Below are positions 6,154-6,796 of a DNA stretch of 6,796 nucleotides, piece by piece. The notes below the pieces were generated by a model. That model saw nothing but the letters and a program-made list of their open reading frames with translations, made no database searches and had not been told where the DNA came from. The stretch covers positions 1 to 6,796 of the forward strand of contig CAZYJG010000072.1 of the NCBI GenBank assembly GCA_964647745.1, in the 5' to 3' direction. This DNA is from Thiopontia sp964647745 (lineage in GTDB: Bacteria; Pseudomonadota; Gammaproteobacteria; GCF-002020875). The stretch's first letter is position 1, and the number at the start of each line of letters is the position of its first letter. The position numbers were made by a program, and so were the translations under genes.

Positions 6154-6168
6154 TCACCCACTCGAAAT

Positions 6169-6182
6169 ATGATTTTTATCAA
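6169..6182. promoter_or_regulatory. FNR/Anr-like palindrome in the peroxiredoxin leader
   Basis: ATGAT-TTTT-ATCAA matches the FNR/Anr consensus TTGAT-N4-ATCAA at 9 of 10 positions. It lies about 15 nt downstream of the predicted transcription start, a place where a bound regulator would repress rather than activate. A chance match in this AT-rich stretch is quite possible; the regulator gene is not in the window. Confidence 0.3.
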
Positions 6183-6207
6183 GGGGGTGCCAAGATGAGT
6201 TGCCCCC
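6183..6207 (+). promoter_or_regulatory. Leader hairpin upstream of the peroxiredoxin ribosome-binding site
   Basis: GGGGG (6183-6187) and CAA (6191-6193) can pair with TTG (6200-6202) and CCCCC (6203-6207), giving an 8-bp stem with a 3-nt bulge and a 6-nt loop. It ends 12 nt before the AGGAG (6220-6224) of the next gene. It might stabilise the mRNA 5' end; there is no T-tract to make it a terminator. Confidence 0.35.
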
Positions 6208-6230
6208 TCTCAACCTAACAGGAGTTCAAA

Positions 6231-6796
6231 ATGAGTGTACTAGTCGGACGTGAAGCACCGGATTTTACTGCCCCAACGGTTTTGGCCAGCGGAGAGATCA
6301 AGGCGGATTTCAACCTGCATGAGGCAAAGGCGGGAAAGTATGCCGTTGTCTTCTTCTATCCTCTCGATTTTACCTTTGTCTGCCCCTCCGAGCTGCTGGC
6401 CTTTGACCACCGCATCGAGGAGTTTGCCAAGCGCAATGTGGAGGTGATCGGTGTCTCCATCGACTCCCACTGGACCCACAATGCATGGAGAAATACCGAT
6501 GTGAAGGATGGTGGTATCGGCGCGGTTCGCTATGCAATGGTCGGTGACATGAAGCAGGAGATTACCCAGGCCTATGGTGTTCAGGTTCCTGGCGGCGCCC
6601 CTGCACTGCGTGCCTCATTCCTGATTGACAAGGATAATGTGGTTCAGCATCAGGTGGTTAACAACCTCTCACTGGGGAGAAACATCGATGAGATGCTGCG
6701 CATGGTTGATGCCCTGCAGTTTACCGAGGAGCATGGTGAGGTCTGTCCAGCAGGCTGGCAGGAGGGTCAGGAGGGGATGAAGCCAACCCCTGATGG
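6231..6796 (+). CDS. Typical 2-Cys peroxiredoxin (AhpC/TSA family), C-terminus beyond the window
   Basis: Thiol peroxidase that reduces hydrogen peroxide, organic peroxides and peroxynitrite in the cytoplasm and is recycled by thioredoxin or a dedicated reductase. 188 complete codons are visible; the family is about 200 residues, so only the end is missing. The peroxidatic cysteine is Cys51 in FYPLDFTFVCPSE (42-54), the resolving cysteine is Cys172 in VCPAGW (171-176), and Arg127 lies in GAPALRASFLID. A GGIG loop (94-97) corresponds to the GGLG-type motif of oxidation-sensitive typical 2-Cys enzymes; the partner C-terminal YF motif would lie past the edge. The ATG at 6231 has AGGAG (6220-6224) 6 nt upstream. 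The gene has its own promoter and no metabolic link to the biotin genes. I leave the symbol empty because Prx/TSA and AhpC naming cannot be separated here. Confidence 0.94.
   Translation, partial: MSVLVGREAPDFTAPTVLASGEIKADFNLHEAKAGKYAVVFFYPLDFTFVCPSELLAFDHRIEEFAKRNVEVIGVSIDSHWTHNAWRNTDVKDGGIGAVRYAMVGDMKQEITQAYGVQVPGGAPALRASFLIDKDNVVQHQVVNNLSLGRNIDEMLRMVDALQFTEEHGEVCPAGWQEGQEGMKPTPD

Overview
This window looks like a piece of a GC-rich gammaproteobacterial chromosome. The basis is a UvrD very close in plan to the E. coli protein, a divergent comF/bioB pair, and the gene order bioB-bioF-bioH-bioC, which is the order known from Pseudomonas-type gammaproteobacteria. A free-living or symbiotic sulfur-oxidising lineage is possible, but that is only an impression. 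The sequence is a draft assembly: a 100-N gap inside bioF is flanked by two identical 55-bp copies, the mark of two contigs that overlap but were never merged.

Layout. Positions 1-937 (minus strand) hold the N-terminal 312 codons of the DNA helicase gene uvrD. Positions 949-1092 hold an inverted-repeat element whose outer tip supplies the stop codon of the next gene. Positions 1090-1752 (minus) are comF. A short divergent control region (about 1733-1814) carries a candidate BirA operator overlapping a good sigma-70 promoter. From there the biotin genes run on the plus strand: bioB (1815-2801), a second and different inverted-repeat element (2809-2981), bioF (2990-4290, with the assembly artefact), a third inverted-repeat element rich in hairpins (4294-4454), bioH (4472-5200) and bioC (5202-6110). 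A new promoter, an FNR-like palindrome and a leader hairpin precede a 2-Cys peroxiredoxin gene (6231 to the window edge).

How the genes work together. BioC methylates malonyl-ACP (or malonyl-CoA) to disguise it as a fatty-acid primer. After two rounds of elongation, BioH removes the methyl ester to release pimeloyl-ACP. BioF condenses pimeloyl-ACP with alanine to give KAPA (8-amino-7-oxononanoate), and BioB performs the final sulfur insertion that turns dethiobiotin into biotin. The two middle steps (BioA and BioD) are not encoded here. The cluster is probably controlled by BirA through the operator in front of bioB.

I see no new defence system, CRISPR array, prophage or other undescribed protein system. 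The most interesting signals are the three unrelated palindromic, MITE-like elements that occupy three of the gene junctions without breaking any gene, the candidate BirA site, and the reconstructable false gap in bioF.
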